Part shown: piece by piece, positions 51,402-59,998 of the stretch
Position numbering within the stretch: position 1 is the first letter of the stretch
How the letters are laid out: the number at the start of each line of letters is the position of its first letter
Assembly: GCA_038117205.1 (NCBI GenBank)
Contig: JAYOFL010000003.1
Coordinates: 29,532-93,531, forward strand
Source of the DNA: JAQBZY01 sp038117205
Lineage (GTDB): Bacteria > Pseudomonadota > Alphaproteobacteria > Rhodospirillales > Casp-alpha2
Direction: 5' to 3'
DNA length: 64,000 nucleotides
Program-made: the position numbers and the translations under genes
Notes under the pieces: generated by a model
What the model was told of the DNA's origin: nothing
The model's input: only the letters and a program-made list of their open reading frames with translations
Databases searched by the model: none

Positions 51402-53006
51402 ATGACGGGGATGGTGTGCGCGCCGCAGCCGGAGGCGGTGGAAGCCGGCGCGCTTGTGCTCAAGAACGGCGGCAACGCCATCGACGCGGCGATCGCGACG
51501 GCGCTGACGCAGACCGCCGTCGACCCCTTCATGTGCGGCATCGCCGGCTTCGGCTCCATGCACGTCTACATGCCGGGGAAGGGCGTGCACCAGTGCCTGG
51601 ATTTTCATGCCCGCGCGCCGCGCGCCGTCACCGACACCATGTGGCAGGACCTGTTGCTGCATGAGTGCGAGGACGGCTTCGGCTTCATCCTCAAGGGCCG
51701 CGTCAACGAGGTCGGCTACCAGTCCATCGCCACGCCGGAAAGTCTCCGCGCCTATTCGACGGCGCTTTCCAAGTGGGGCTCGAAGCCGCTCTCGGAATTG
51801 ATCCAGCCGGCCATCGGCTACGCGGCGGACGGCTGGATGATCCGCCCGCACGTGCGCCGCTTCTGGGAGCAGGTGGAACCGGGCGGCCGCGTCGAGCACA
51901 TCGAATACCTGCGCGGCTCGCCGGCGACGGCGAAGATCTATCTCAACGCCGACGGCTCGATGAAGCCGATGGGCGCGGTGCTCAAGAACCCGGACATGGC
52001 GAGGACCTATTCCCGCATCGCCGAGCACGGCGCCGACGACTTCTACGAAGGCGCCATCGCCAAGGAAATCGTCGCCGACATGAAGAAGAACGGCGGCCTG
52101 GTCTCGGCGGACGATCTCAAGCATGCCGGCCCCGAGGACGCGGAGGTTCTCTGGACCACGTACCGCGGCTACCGGGTCGCGTCGTCGCCGCCGCCCGGCG
52201 GCGGCATCATGGTGCTGCAGATGCTGAACATCCTGGAGAACTTCGATCTCGCCGGGATGGGACACAATTCGCCCGAATACATCGCCACCGTCGTCGAGGC
52301 CATGAAGATCGCCACCGTCGACAAGGACAAGCACGTCGGCGACCCGCGCTTCGTCAAGGTGCCGGTCGAACGGCTGATGTCGAAGGAATACGCCAAGGAG
52401 CTGGCGGCGAAGATCAAGCGCGGCGAGAAGACGCACGTGCCGCGCTTGCAGAAAGGCGAGGACCAGAAGGAGACGACGCACCTCTGCACCGTCGACGGGG
52501 CGGGCAACTGCGTCACCATGACGCATTCCCTCGGCATGCCGTCCGGCGTGACCTCGGAAGGTCTCGGTTTCATCTACAACGGCTGCATGGGCGTGTTCGA
52601 CCCGCGCCCGGGTCAAACCGGCTCGCTGGCGCCCGGTAAGTCGCGCTTCACGTCGATGGCGCCGACCATCGTCTTCAAGGACGACAAGCCGTATTTGCTG
52701 ATCGGCGCGCCCGGCGGCACCTACATCGCCATGGGTGTGGTGCAGGGTATCCTCAACGCCCTCGATTTCGGCATGGACGCGCAGCAGGCGGTCGCCGCGC
52801 CGCGCTTCTCGGCGACCAGCGACATCGTCGAGATCGTCAACCGCATCCCGCGCTTCGTGCAGGCGGAACTGGAGGCGAAGGGCTACGCCTTCCGGCGCTA
52901 TCCGCTGAACTTCCACTTCGCCGGCGTGCACGCCATCCGCATCAAGGACGGCAAGCTGGACGGCGGCGCCGACCCGGGCCGGGACGGCATGGCGCTGGAA
53001 ATCTGA
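51402..53006 (+). CDS. ggt: Gamma-glutamyltransferase family Ntn hydrolase
   Basis: A 534-residue precursor of the Ntn-hydrolase GGT family. Autocleavage should occur before Thr358 in QKETTHLCTVD, giving a 177-residue small subunit with GAGNCVTMTHSLG and SMAPTIVF blocks. GGNAIDAAIATALTQTAVDP at the front matches GGT. There is no signal peptide, so it is cytoplasmic, unlike E. coli Ggt; it may act on gamma-glutamyl or other amides made or imported by the cell. ATG 51402 follows AAAGGGG. Confidence 0.9.
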   Translation: MTGMVCAPQPEAVEAGALVLKNGGNAIDAAIATALTQTAVDPFMCGIAGFGSMHVYMPGKGVHQCLDFHARAPRAVTDTMWQDLLLHECEDGFGFILKGRVNEVGYQSIATPESLRAYSTALSKWGSKPLSELIQPAIGYAADGWMIRPHVRRFWEQVEPGGRVEHIEYLRGSPATAKIYLNADGSMKPMGAVLKNPDMARTYSRIAEHGADDFYEGAIAKEIVADMKKNGGLVSADDLKHAGPEDAEVLWTTYRGYRVASSPPPGGGIMVLQMLNILENFDLAGMGHNSPEYIATVVEAMKIATVDKDKHVGDPRFVKVPVERLMSKEYAKELAAKIKRGEKTHVPRLQKGEDQKETTHLCTVDGAGNCVTMTHSLGMPSGVTSEGLGFIYNGCMGVFDPRPGQTGSLAPGKSRFTSMAPTIVFKDDKPYLLIGAPGGTYIAMGVVQGILNALDFGMDAQQAVAAPRFSATSDIVEIVNRIPRFVQAELEAKGYAFRRYPLNFHFAGVHAIRIKDGKLDGGADPGRDGMALEI

Positions 53007-53013
53007 CGGACGC

Positions 53014-53481
53014 TCAGTCGAGCGACAGCTTCAGACCCTCGTGCGACGCGGTGAAGCCGAGGCTTTCATAGAAGCGGATGGCGTCCGGGCGCGTCTTGTC
53101 GCTGGTGAGCTGCACCAGGGACGCCCCCTTCTGGCGCGCATGTCCGATCATCGTCTCGAACAGCCAGCGGCCGACGCCCTGGCCCTGCAATTCGTCGGCG
53201 ACTCGCACGCTCTCGATCTGCGCACGGGTCGCACCGGCACGGCTGAGTCCCGGGATGAACGTCAGTTGCGCGCAACCGAGAACCCGTTTGTCCGGCCCCT
53301 CGATCACCCAGAGCTCGTTGTTCGGGTCCGCGGCGATCGCATCGAACGCCTTCATATAGACCAGATCGCCCGGCTTCTCGCGGGATGCGCCGAGGTGATC
53401 GGCGGCGATCAGCGCCACCACGGCGTCGATGTCCGGCGCCGTCGCCTGACGGAGTTTCAGTTCACCCATCTTGGTCCGCAT
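53014..53481 (-). CDS. GNAT family N-acetyltransferase
   Basis: A 155-residue GNAT enzyme. The acetyl-CoA binding motif A is VADELQGQGVGRWLFETM, and the C-terminal TRPDAIRFYESLGFTASHEG is typical of amino-acid/peptide acetylating members. It converges on ggt with 7 bases between stops. The first residue is taken as ATG 53481; a second ATG four codons later is also possible. The substrate cannot be inferred. Confidence 0.87.
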   Translation of the reverse strand: MRTKMGELKLRQATAPDIDAVVALIAADHLGASREKPGDLVYMKAFDAIAADPNNELWVIEGPDKRVLGCAQLTFIPGLSRAGATRAQIESVRVADELQGQGVGRWLFETMIGHARQKGASLVQLTSDKTRPDAIRFYESLGFTASHEGLKLSLD

Positions 53482-53564
53482 GGCCTTGCTCCCCTCGTCG
53501 CGTCTTTACATCCCGCGTCAGCCGGGGCGGAATAGCCGTCCCGACCAACCACAGGATGCCAATC

Positions 53565-54713
53565 ATGCCCGCACCGCAAAAGTCCAATCTGCCGCAACTC
53601 GACGCCGAGGAGATTCTCGCCGGCGTCCTGGAACTGGTCGAGATCGAAAGCCCGAGCCACGACGGCGTCGCCGTCAACCGGGTCGTCGACCATGTGGAGC
53701 ACGGCATGCAGGCGCTCGGCATGAAGCTCGAGCGCAATCCCGGCCGCGACGGCTTCGGCGACATCCTGGTGGCGCGGACGCCGTGGGGCGGCGACGGGCC
53801 GGGTATCCTGGTGCTGGCACACCTCGACACCGTGCACCCCATCGGCATCAAGGAAACCCGCAATCCGGTCCGCCGCGACGGCGACAAGGTATATGGTCCG
53901 GGCATCTACGACATGAAGGCCGGCGCCTACATCGCCCAGCACGCCATGAAACACCTGATCCGCGAGGGCAAGGAAACGCCGCTGCCGGTGACGTTCGTCT
54001 TCGTGCCGGAGGAGGAAATCGGCTCCCCCACCTCGCGGGCGTTGATCGAGCAGCACGGCAAGGCCAACAAGTACGTGCTCGTCTGCGAGCCGGCCCGCGA
54101 AGGCGGCAAGATCGTCACCGCCCGAAACGGGCGCCTCGACTACACCATCAAGGTGACGGGCCGGCCGTCGCACGCCGGCGTCAAGCACATGGATGGCCGC
54201 TCGGCGATTCGCGAAATGGCGCACATCATCCTGAAGCTGGAAGCGCTGACGGACTATTCGAAGTCCTGCACCTGCTCGGTCGGCACCATCAAGGGCGGCA
54301 CCCTCACCAACGTCGTCCCGGAGGAATGCGAGATCAGTGTCGATCTGCGCGCCCCCAGTATGGCGGAAGCGGAACGCTTGATGGCCGCCGTCGAGGGCAT
54401 CACGCCGGTCGACCCCGACTGCGTGCTCTCGATCGAGGGCGGCATCGACCGACCGCCCTACGACAAGTTCGAGGGCATCGAGAAACTGTTCCAGCACGCC
54501 AAGGGATTGGCCGCGGAAATCGGCTTCGACCTGCAGGACCTCAAGACCGGCGGCGGGTCGGACGGCAACTTCACCGGGGCGCTCGGCATTCCGACCCTCG
54601 ACGGTCTCGGCGCCGACGGCGCCGGGGCGCATTCCAACGACGAGTACATCTACTTCTCGTCCCTGGTCGAACGGTGCCGGCTGATGATCCGGCTGTTCGA
54701 AACACTGAAATAG
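53565..54713 (+). CDS. M20 family metallopeptidase (glutamate carboxypeptidase-like)
   Basis: A 382-residue zinc peptidase. Metal ligands and catalytic residues are His86 and Asp88 (AHLDTVHP), Asp116 (GIYDMKAG), Glu150/Glu151 (PEEEIGS), the acid in VCEPAR, and the distal His in GAGAHSNDEY. PSHAG in the dimerisation domain fits CPG2-like enzymes, which release C-terminal glutamate or split amide conjugates. ATG 53565 is preferred because CAGGAT is 8 bases upstream; ATG 53556 is too near that site. There is no signal peptide. Confidence 0.9.
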   Translation: MPAPQKSNLPQLDAEEILAGVLELVEIESPSHDGVAVNRVVDHVEHGMQALGMKLERNPGRDGFGDILVARTPWGGDGPGILVLAHLDTVHPIGIKETRNPVRRDGDKVYGPGIYDMKAGAYIAQHAMKHLIREGKETPLPVTFVFVPEEEIGSPTSRALIEQHGKANKYVLVCEPAREGGKIVTARNGRLDYTIKVTGRPSHAGVKHMDGRSAIREMAHIILKLEALTDYSKSCTCSVGTIKGGTLTNVVPEECEISVDLRAPSMAEAERLMAAVEGITPVDPDCVLSIEGGIDRPPYDKFEGIEKLFQHAKGLAAEIGFDLQDLKTGGGSDGNFTGALGIPTLDGLGADGAGAHSNDEYIYFSSLVERCRLMIRLFETLK

Positions 54714-54830
54714 GCTCAATCACTCGGTATAAGAGTGAACTCAATAGGTGCTAGCGTAATAGAAAAAATACCGTAAGGTTTTCCCGTCGTCTTGAACGGG
54801 GTGCGTTCGAAGGCAACCGAGGGAGCCAAT

Positions 54831-55181
54831 ATGAACGCCATCCCCAACAATCCGGAAGATCGGCGCGTGTTCGAACGGCACGCCATTCCGCTGAATGTCC
54901 GGATTTCCGACGGTGAACGCTTTCGCCTCGGCTATCTCGGCGACATTTCGGCCAGCGGCGCTTTCGTCAGCTTCAAATCCTATGTCGAGGAAAACACCGT
55001 CGGCCTCGATGACGGACAGTTCGTCGAGATCGACATCCAGGGGCTGCCGACCGTCGGCGCCGCCGTGGTCAGGAGCGCGGCCGGCGTCGTCGCCGTCCGG
55101 CTCGACATCACGGAGGATGAACGGGCCTGGCTGGCCGCCAGATTGCATGCGTGGGACCCGGCCGGTAGCCTGCCGATGTGA
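54831..55181 (+). CDS. PilZ domain protein (c-di-GMP receptor)
   Basis: A 116-residue single-domain PilZ protein. The c-di-GMP binding residues are visible: Arg12 and Arg16 in RRVFERH (RxxxR), and Asp38, Ser40 and Gly43 in GDISASGAF (DxSxxG). It can bind cyclic di-GMP and act as an adaptor. ATG 54831 follows GAGGGAG. Its TGA overlaps the GTG of a c-type cytochrome gene, so they should be made together; the diguanylate cyclase at 61.9 kb is a possible source of the ligand. Confidence 0.88.
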   Translation: MNAIPNNPEDRRVFERHAIPLNVRISDGERFRLGYLGDISASGAFVSFKSYVEENTVGLDDGQFVEIDIQGLPTVGAAVVRSAAGVVAVRLDITEDERAWLAARLHAWDPAGSLPM

Positions 55182-55540
55182 ATCGGTTCTTTTTCTTCAT
55201 CGTCGCCGCCGGGTTGTCCCTGCCGGCGGTCGCCCCCGCCGCCGACGTGAAATCCGGTGACGCCATCGCGCATGCGCATTGCTCGCGCTGCCATGTGGTC
55301 AGCGACAAGACGCGGATGGCCGGCATCGGCTCGACGCCGTCGTTTCATGCCATCAAGTATCTCAAGGACTGGCGGGAACGGTTCCAGACCTTCTTCGCCC
55401 GCCAGCCGCATCCGGCCTTCGTCCGCATCGAGGGCGTGCCGCCACCGACCGATTTACCTCCCTATGCCAAGCCTGTGCCGCTGAAACCGGAAGCCGTCGA
55501 CGACATCATCGCCTACATGGAGACGCTGAAGGCGCGCTAG
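55178..55540 (+). CDS. Small periplasmic monohaem c-type cytochrome
   Basis: A 120-residue protein with a signal peptide (NRFFFFIVAAGLSLPAVAPA, cleaved near residue 21-22) and one haem-binding CSRCH (Cys35, Cys38, His39). A likely axial Met is Met47 or one of the later Met residues. It would carry electrons in the periplasm. The start is GTG 55178, overlapping the PilZ stop (GTGA); no upstream alternative gives a signal peptide. Its stop overlaps the converging D-aminoacylase stop. The redox partner is unknown. Confidence 0.86.
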   Translation: MNRFFFFIVAAGLSLPAVAPAADVKSGDAIAHAHCSRCHVVSDKTRMAGIGSTPSFHAIKYLKDWRERFQTFFARQPHPAFVRIEGVPPPTDLPPYAKPVPLKPEAVDDIIAYMETLKAR

Positions 55541-56988
55541 GCGGATCGGCCGACCAGCTTGCCCGGCCCGGCCTTCGTTCGCTTGCCGTCCAAGAGCACC
55601 GGCTCCCCCGCCACCAGGACGTGCAGGATGCCGAGCGCCGGCTTCGTCGGCTCCTTGTAAGTGGCGCGGTCGATCACCGTCTTCGGATCGAATACGGTGA
55701 TATCCGCCACGGCGCCGGGCCGGAGCACGCCCCGGTCGGCGAACCCGAAGGCCGCCGCCGTCAGGCCGGTCATCTTGTGGACGGCCGCCTCGAGGCCGAG
55801 CAGCCCCTCGTCCCGGACGTAGTGGCCGAGCACACGCGGGAACGTGCCCCAGAGCCTCGGATGCGGCGCGTCGGTGCCGGGAATGCCGTCCGATCCGATC
55901 ATGGATTTCGGGTGCGCGATCACGCGGCGCACATCGTCCTCGTCCATGGCGAAATAGATCGCCTGCGCCGGCAGCAGCTTTTCCGCCGCTTCCTTCTCGC
56001 TGACGCCCCACTCGGCGGCAATGTCGTTGAGATACCAGCCGGCGGTGCGCGGATGCGGATCGGAGGCGACGATCAGCACCTTCTCGGAGGCCGCGATCTT
56101 GTCGGGCAACAACGCCGTTGCGCTGGCGGCATAGGGATAGACGTCGAAATGAATGCGCTGGCCTTCAGACATCTGTTCGATGCGCCGGAGCGAGACCTTG
56201 GTCTGGCCCCAATTCTTCCGGCCCTGCGCCTTGTGATGCGACATGACGACGGGAACGCCGCCGGCACGGCCGATTTCCGCCGCCTCGTCCATGGCCTTCA
56301 AGAGATGTTCGCCCTCGTCGCGGAGATGCGTCGCATAGAGACCGCCGCCACGGCCCGCTTCCGCCGCCAGCGCCGCCACTTCCGCCGTCGGCGCGTGAAT
56401 GCCGGCCGGATAGGCGAGGCCGGAACTGACGCCGATGGCGCCCGCCGCCAACGCCTCCGTGAGGCGCGAGCGCATGCGCTCGATCTCCGCGTCCTCGGCC
56501 GGGCGCGCCACATCACCCCGCATGGCCTCGGCGCGGAGCGTGTTGTGGCCGACCAGCATGGCGGCGTTGACGGCCGGCGCGCGGCGGCGAAGCTCGGCGG
56601 CATAGTCGGCGAAGCTCGGGAAGCGGAACTGGTCCTTGCGGCCCAAGAGCGCCATCGGCACCGGCATGTCCCAATCGTCACCCGGCATGAACGGCGCCAG
56701 GCTGACGCCGCAGTTGCCGGCGACGACGGTCGTCACGCCCTGCGAGACCTTGCAGTCCATCGCCGGATCGTCGAGCAGCACCCGGTCGTCATGCGTATGG
56801 CAGTCGATGAAGCCGGGCGCGACGACGGCGCCGCCGGCGTCGATCCGCTCCGACGCCTCGAACCCGGAAACGTCGCCGACGGCGGCGATCCGCCCACCCT
56901 TGACCGCGACGCCGCCCGCGTAACCGGGCGCCCCGGTGCCGTCGATAACGGTCGCGTTCAGGATCAGCAGATCGGCGCGTTCGGCCAT
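55537..56988 (-). CDS. dan: N-acyl-D-amino-acid deacylase / D-aminoacylase (amidohydrolase)
   Basis: A 483-residue amidohydrolase: GFIDCHTHDDRVLLDDP supplies the first metal His pair, followed by VVAGNCGVS, ATHLRDEGEHLL, SHHKAQGRKNWGQT and the distal Asp in SDGIPGTDAPHPR. These define the D-aminoacylase branch, which removes N-acyl groups from D-amino acids. The nearby M20 and ggt genes and the D-amino-acid transaminase at 22.3 kb fit use of unusual amino acids. The stop overlaps the cytochrome stop. GATC-rich leader, no clear operator. Confidence 0.9.
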   Translation of the reverse strand: MAERADLLILNATVIDGTGAPGYAGGVAVKGGRIAAVGDVSGFEASERIDAGGAVVAPGFIDCHTHDDRVLLDDPAMDCKVSQGVTTVVAGNCGVSLAPFMPGDDWDMPVPMALLGRKDQFRFPSFADYAAELRRRAPAVNAAMLVGHNTLRAEAMRGDVARPAEDAEIERMRSRLTEALAAGAIGVSSGLAYPAGIHAPTAEVAALAAEAGRGGGLYATHLRDEGEHLLKAMDEAAEIGRAGGVPVVMSHHKAQGRKNWGQTKVSLRRIEQMSEGQRIHFDVYPYAASATALLPDKIAASEKVLIVASDPHPRTAGWYLNDIAAEWGVSEKEAAEKLLPAQAIYFAMDEDDVRRVIAHPKSMIGSDGIPGTDAPHPRLWGTFPRVLGHYVRDEGLLGLEAAVHKMTGLTAAAFGFADRGVLRPGAVADITVFDPKTVIDRATYKEPTKPALGILHVLVAGEPVLLDGKRTKAGPGKLVGRSA

Positions 56989-57001
56989 GTTCGGATCTCC
57001 G

Positions 57002-57676
57002 TCATTCGGGATTGAGAAGCGGGATCAGCGCCCGCGCGTCGTCGATGCTTTCCGCCGTATGCACGTCGAAGCCGTCGCGGCGTTCGGCAACGGCGCCCTT
57101 GCGTTCCTCGACCTCGCGGCCGTGACCGGACCGCACGTGCACGCCGCCGGCGCCGCCGGCGCGGCGCGCCGCCGCGATGTCGCCGGCCCGATCGCCAACG
57201 ATCCAGGAGCCGGCGAGCGAAACGGCGAGCATGTCCGCCGCCGCCAGCAACATGCCGGGATTGGGCTTCCTGGCCGGGTGATCGGCGACGTCGTAGGGGG
57301 CGACGCCGTTCTTGTGGTGCGGGCAGGCGAAGACGGCGTTGACGAAGGCGCCGCCGTCGGCGAGCGCGTCGAGCATCGCGTCCTGCACCTCGATGAATTC
57401 TCGCCAGCCGTAGATGCCGCGGCCGATGCCGGCCTGATTGGTGACGACGACCACCGGCACACCGAGTTCATTGGCGGACCGCACCGTCTCGACGGCGCCC
57501 GGCACCATCTTCATTTCCGAGACCTTGTGCAGGTAGTGCACCTCTTCGACGATGACGCCGTCCCGGTCCAAAAACAGCGCCGGGCGCAGCCCCGGCCCCG
57601 ACGTCCGCGTCAGCACCTGGCGCCAGACACCGTCCGCACCGATTTCGGCGCCGAAGGGGAGCGTATCGGGGATCAT
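57002..57676 (-). CDS. HAD-superfamily phosphatase, GmhB-like
   Basis: A 224-residue HAD phosphatase: Asp37 and Asp39 in FLDRDGVIVEE (nucleophile and acid), Thr in VVTNQAGIGRG, Lys in ARKPNPGML and VGDRAGD at motif IV. This matches histidinol-phosphate/heptose-bisphosphate phosphatases (GmhB). The GmhB zinc-binding set is incomplete: CPHH is present but the later Cys pair is replaced by ADHPARKP, so it may lack zinc and have another substrate. ATG 57676 is chosen; it is 13 bases upstream of dan in the same orientation. Confidence 0.82.
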   Translation of the reverse strand: MIPDTLPFGAEIGADGVWRQVLTRTSGPGLRPALFLDRDGVIVEEVHYLHKVSEMKMVPGAVETVRSANELGVPVVVVTNQAGIGRGIYGWREFIEVQDAMLDALADGGAFVNAVFACPHHKNGVAPYDVADHPARKPNPGMLLAAADMLAVSLAGSWIVGDRAGDIAAARRAGGAGGVHVRSGHGREVEERKGAVAERRDGFDVHTAESIDDARALIPLLNPE

Positions 57677-57756
57677 CGTCTGGGCGCGGCCTCTCTCGTT
57701 CTCGCCATCGGGGGGCCGGCGAAGTATGCTTGATCGGGGATTGGGACGTAAAGAAC

Positions 57757-58233
57757 ATGCGCCACGACAACACGTCCGAACGGGCGCCGGATTCGGCGCC
57801 GGATTTGGCGGATGGGCCGCACGAACGCCTGGCCGAACACGCGTGGCAGCGGGCACTGCTGATCGCCTTCGGCTGGCTCAATATCGGCGTCGGCATGGTC
57901 GGCGTCGTCGTGCCGGGCCTGCCGACGACGGTGTTCATCATCATCGCCTTGTGGGCGTTCTCGAAGAGCTCGCGCCGGTTCCAGGTCTGGCTGTGGTGGC
58001 ACCCGCATCTCGGGCCGCCGGTCCGTAATTGGTACCGTCACAAGGTCATCCCGACGCGGGCCAAGATCCTGGCCATTACCGTGATGACGCTGAGCTTCGC
58101 CTACGTGGCGGGCTGGGCGGCGGAGGACTGGCGGCTGCCGACGTTCCTCGCCGCCGTGATGGTGCCGGCGGCCATATACGTCTGCACGCGGCGCAGCCGG
58201 CCGCCGTTGGAAGCGCCCGCCGTCAGACGTTGA
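57757..58233 (+). CDS. DUF454 (YbaN-like) inner membrane protein
   Basis: A 158-residue membrane protein of the DUF454/YbaN family: LLIAFGWLNIGVGMVGVVVP with GLPTTVFIIIALWAFSKSS, then HPHLGPPVRNWYRHKVIP and two further helices. Function unknown. The ATG 57757 has only weak ribosome-site support; TTG 57730 in the same frame is an alternative. It is divergent from the HAD gene and its 3' end overlaps ychF by 11 bases. Confidence 0.85.
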   Translation: MRHDNTSERAPDSAPDLADGPHERLAEHAWQRALLIAFGWLNIGVGMVGVVVPGLPTTVFIIIALWAFSKSSRRFQVWLWWHPHLGPPVRNWYRHKVIPTRAKILAITVMTLSFAYVAGWAAEDWRLPTFLAAVMVPAAIYVCTRRSRPPLEAPAVRR

Positions 58234-59323
58234 ACTTGAACAGCATCAGATCGCCGTCCTTGACCGTGTAGTCGCGGCCTTCCTGGCGCATCTTGCCGGC
58301 GTCCTTGCAGGCCTGCTCGCCGCCGAGCCCGATGAAATCGTCGTAGGCGATGGTTTCGGCGCGGATGAAGCCACGCTGGAAATCGCTGTGGATGACGCCC
58401 GCCGCTTCCGGTGCCTTGGCGCCGGCGCGGACGGTCCAGGCACGGACTTCCTTCGGTCCCTGCGTGAAGAACGTGATCAGGTCCAAGAGCCCGTAGCCGG
58501 CGCGGATGACGCGGGCGAGGCCGGTTTCGTGCAGGCCGAGGGATTCCAGGAATTCCGCCTTTTCCTCGTCGCTGGAAAGCTGCGCGATTTCCTCTTCGAT
58601 GGCCGCCGATATGATGACCGCCGCCGCACCCTGCTTCTCGGCTATCTCGAAGACCCGCTTCGATTGCGAATTGCCGTCCGCCGCCGAGCCTTCGTCGACG
58701 TTGCAGACGTAGAGGACCGGCTTCGCCGTCAGCAGCTGCAGGAAGCGGAACGGCCGCTTCTCGTCGTCCGAGAGCTGTACCGTGCGCGCCGCCTTGCCGT
58801 CCCTGAGCGCGGCCAGCGCGCGGTTGACGAGATCGAGCTCACGGACCGCGTCCTTGTCGCCGCCGCGCGTCTTCTTGACGAGACCGACCTCGCGCTTTTC
58901 CAGGCTCTCCAGGTCGGCGAGCATCAATTCCGTCTCGACCGTCTCCGCATCGGCGACCGGATCGACCCGGCCTTCCACGTGCGTCACGTTGTCGTCCTCG
59001 AAGCAGCGCAGCACGTGACAGATGGCGTGCACCTCGCGGATGTTGCCGAGGAACTGGTTGCCGAGCCCTTCGCCCTTGCTGGCGCCACGAACGAGGCCGG
59101 CGATGTCGACGAATTCAAGCTGCGTGGGCACGATTTTCTGCGGCTTGGTGATGGCGGCGATCTTATCGAGGCGCGGGTCCGGCACGGAAACCCGGCCGAC
59201 GTTCGGCTCGATGGTGCAGAACGGGAAATTCGCCGCCTCGGCGGCGGCGGTCTGCGTCAGCGCGTTGAACAGCGTCGACTTACCGACGTTCGGGAGACCG
59301 ACGATGCCGCAATTGAAACCCAT
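58223..59323 (-). CDS. ychF: Redox-regulated ATPase YchF
   Basis: A 366-residue Obg-family P-loop protein: GLPNVGKST at 9-17, switch region VDIAGLVRGASKGEGLGNQF, and the altered G4 motif NVDE, which makes YchF prefer ATP to GTP. A coiled-coil insertion follows, and a C-terminal TGS domain (KEVRAWTVRAG, IHSDFQRGFIRAE). It acts on translation and redox homeostasis. It is the last gene of prs-rplY-pth-ychF, 3 bases after pth. Confidence 0.96.
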   Translation of the reverse strand: MGFNCGIVGLPNVGKSTLFNALTQTAAAEAANFPFCTIEPNVGRVSVPDPRLDKIAAITKPQKIVPTQLEFVDIAGLVRGASKGEGLGNQFLGNIREVHAICHVLRCFEDDNVTHVEGRVDPVADAETVETELMLADLESLEKREVGLVKKTRGGDKDAVRELDLVNRALAALRDGKAARTVQLSDDEKRPFRFLQLLTAKPVLYVCNVDEGSAADGNSQSKRVFEIAEKQGAAAVIISAAIEEEIAQLSSDEEKAEFLESLGLHETGLARVIRAGYGLLDLITFFTQGPKEVRAWTVRAGAKAPEAAGVIHSDFQRGFIRAETIAYDDFIGLGGEQACKDAGKMRQEGRDYTVKDGDLMLFKFNV

Positions 59324-59326
59324 GGT

Positions 59327-59974
59327 TCAGTCTTCCTTGTTCTTCGCCGTGTCGCCGTCCGGCCCGTCTTGGCTGGATTGGGCGGGATTGGGCGCATTCG
59401 GCCGGTTCGGCTTGATGCGATGCGCCACCTTGCTCATGTAGTCGCCGTCCTCGCCCCGGAGCAGATGCGCCAGGAACTCGGCACAGCCGTCCAGCATCGG
59501 CTCCAACCATTCCGCGTCGGCCTTGGCGAAGTCCTTGAGGACGTAGGTCTTGACTTGATTCTTGTCGCCCGGATGGCCGACGCCCATGCGGACGCGCCCG
59601 TAATCCGGCCCGACGTGCGCATGGATGGAGCGCAGCCCGTTGTGCCCGGCGTGTCCGCCGCCCCGCTTGACGCGGAGCTTGCCGGACGCCAGGTCGATCT
59701 CGTCGTGGAACACCAGCACGTCCTCCGGCCGGACCTTGTAGAAGGTCATCGCCGCCTGTACGGCGCGGCCCGAATCGTTCATGTAGGTTTCCGGCTTCAG
59801 CGCCACGACCTTCTCGCCGGCGACGATGCCGTCGGCGATTTCGCCGTGGAACTTCTTGCGCCAGGGAGAAAAGCCATGGCGGCGGACGATTTCGTCCACC
59901 GCCATGAACCCGATATTGTGCCGGTTGCCGGCGTAGGCCTGGCCTGGATTGCCGAGACCGACGACAAGCAGCAT
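59327..59974 (-). CDS. pth: Peptidyl-tRNA hydrolase
   Basis: A 215-residue enzyme that frees tRNA from stalled peptidyl-tRNA. Catalytic His19 lies in NRHNIGF, and the conserved TYMNDSGRAV, FHDEIDL and GGGHAGHNGLRSI motifs are present. The C-terminal tail (about 185-215; N/P/Q/D/K-rich) extends beyond E. coli Pth and looks disordered. It lies 24 bases after rplY. The ribosome site is weak, consistent with coupling. Confidence 0.96.
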   Translation of the reverse strand: MLLVVGLGNPGQAYAGNRHNIGFMAVDEIVRRHGFSPWRKKFHGEIADGIVAGEKVVALKPETYMNDSGRAVQAAMTFYKVRPEDVLVFHDEIDLASGKLRVKRGGGHAGHNGLRSIHAHVGPDYGRVRMGVGHPGDKNQVKTYVLKDFAKADAEWLEPMLDGCAEFLAHLLRGEDGDYMSKVAHRIKPNRPNAPNPAQSSQDGPDGDTAKNKED

Positions 59975-59998
59975 AGGCGATACGACGACCGGAGGGGG

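Noticed and set aside
50559..52931. Minus-strand 790-codon frame opposite the aldolase and ggt genes
   Set aside because: Antisense shadow; GGT and class II aldolase motifs are on the plus strand.
54720..54738. Short hairpin TCACTC/GAGTGA after the M20 gene
   Set aside because: Only 6 bp, no T-run after it; too weak to call a terminator.
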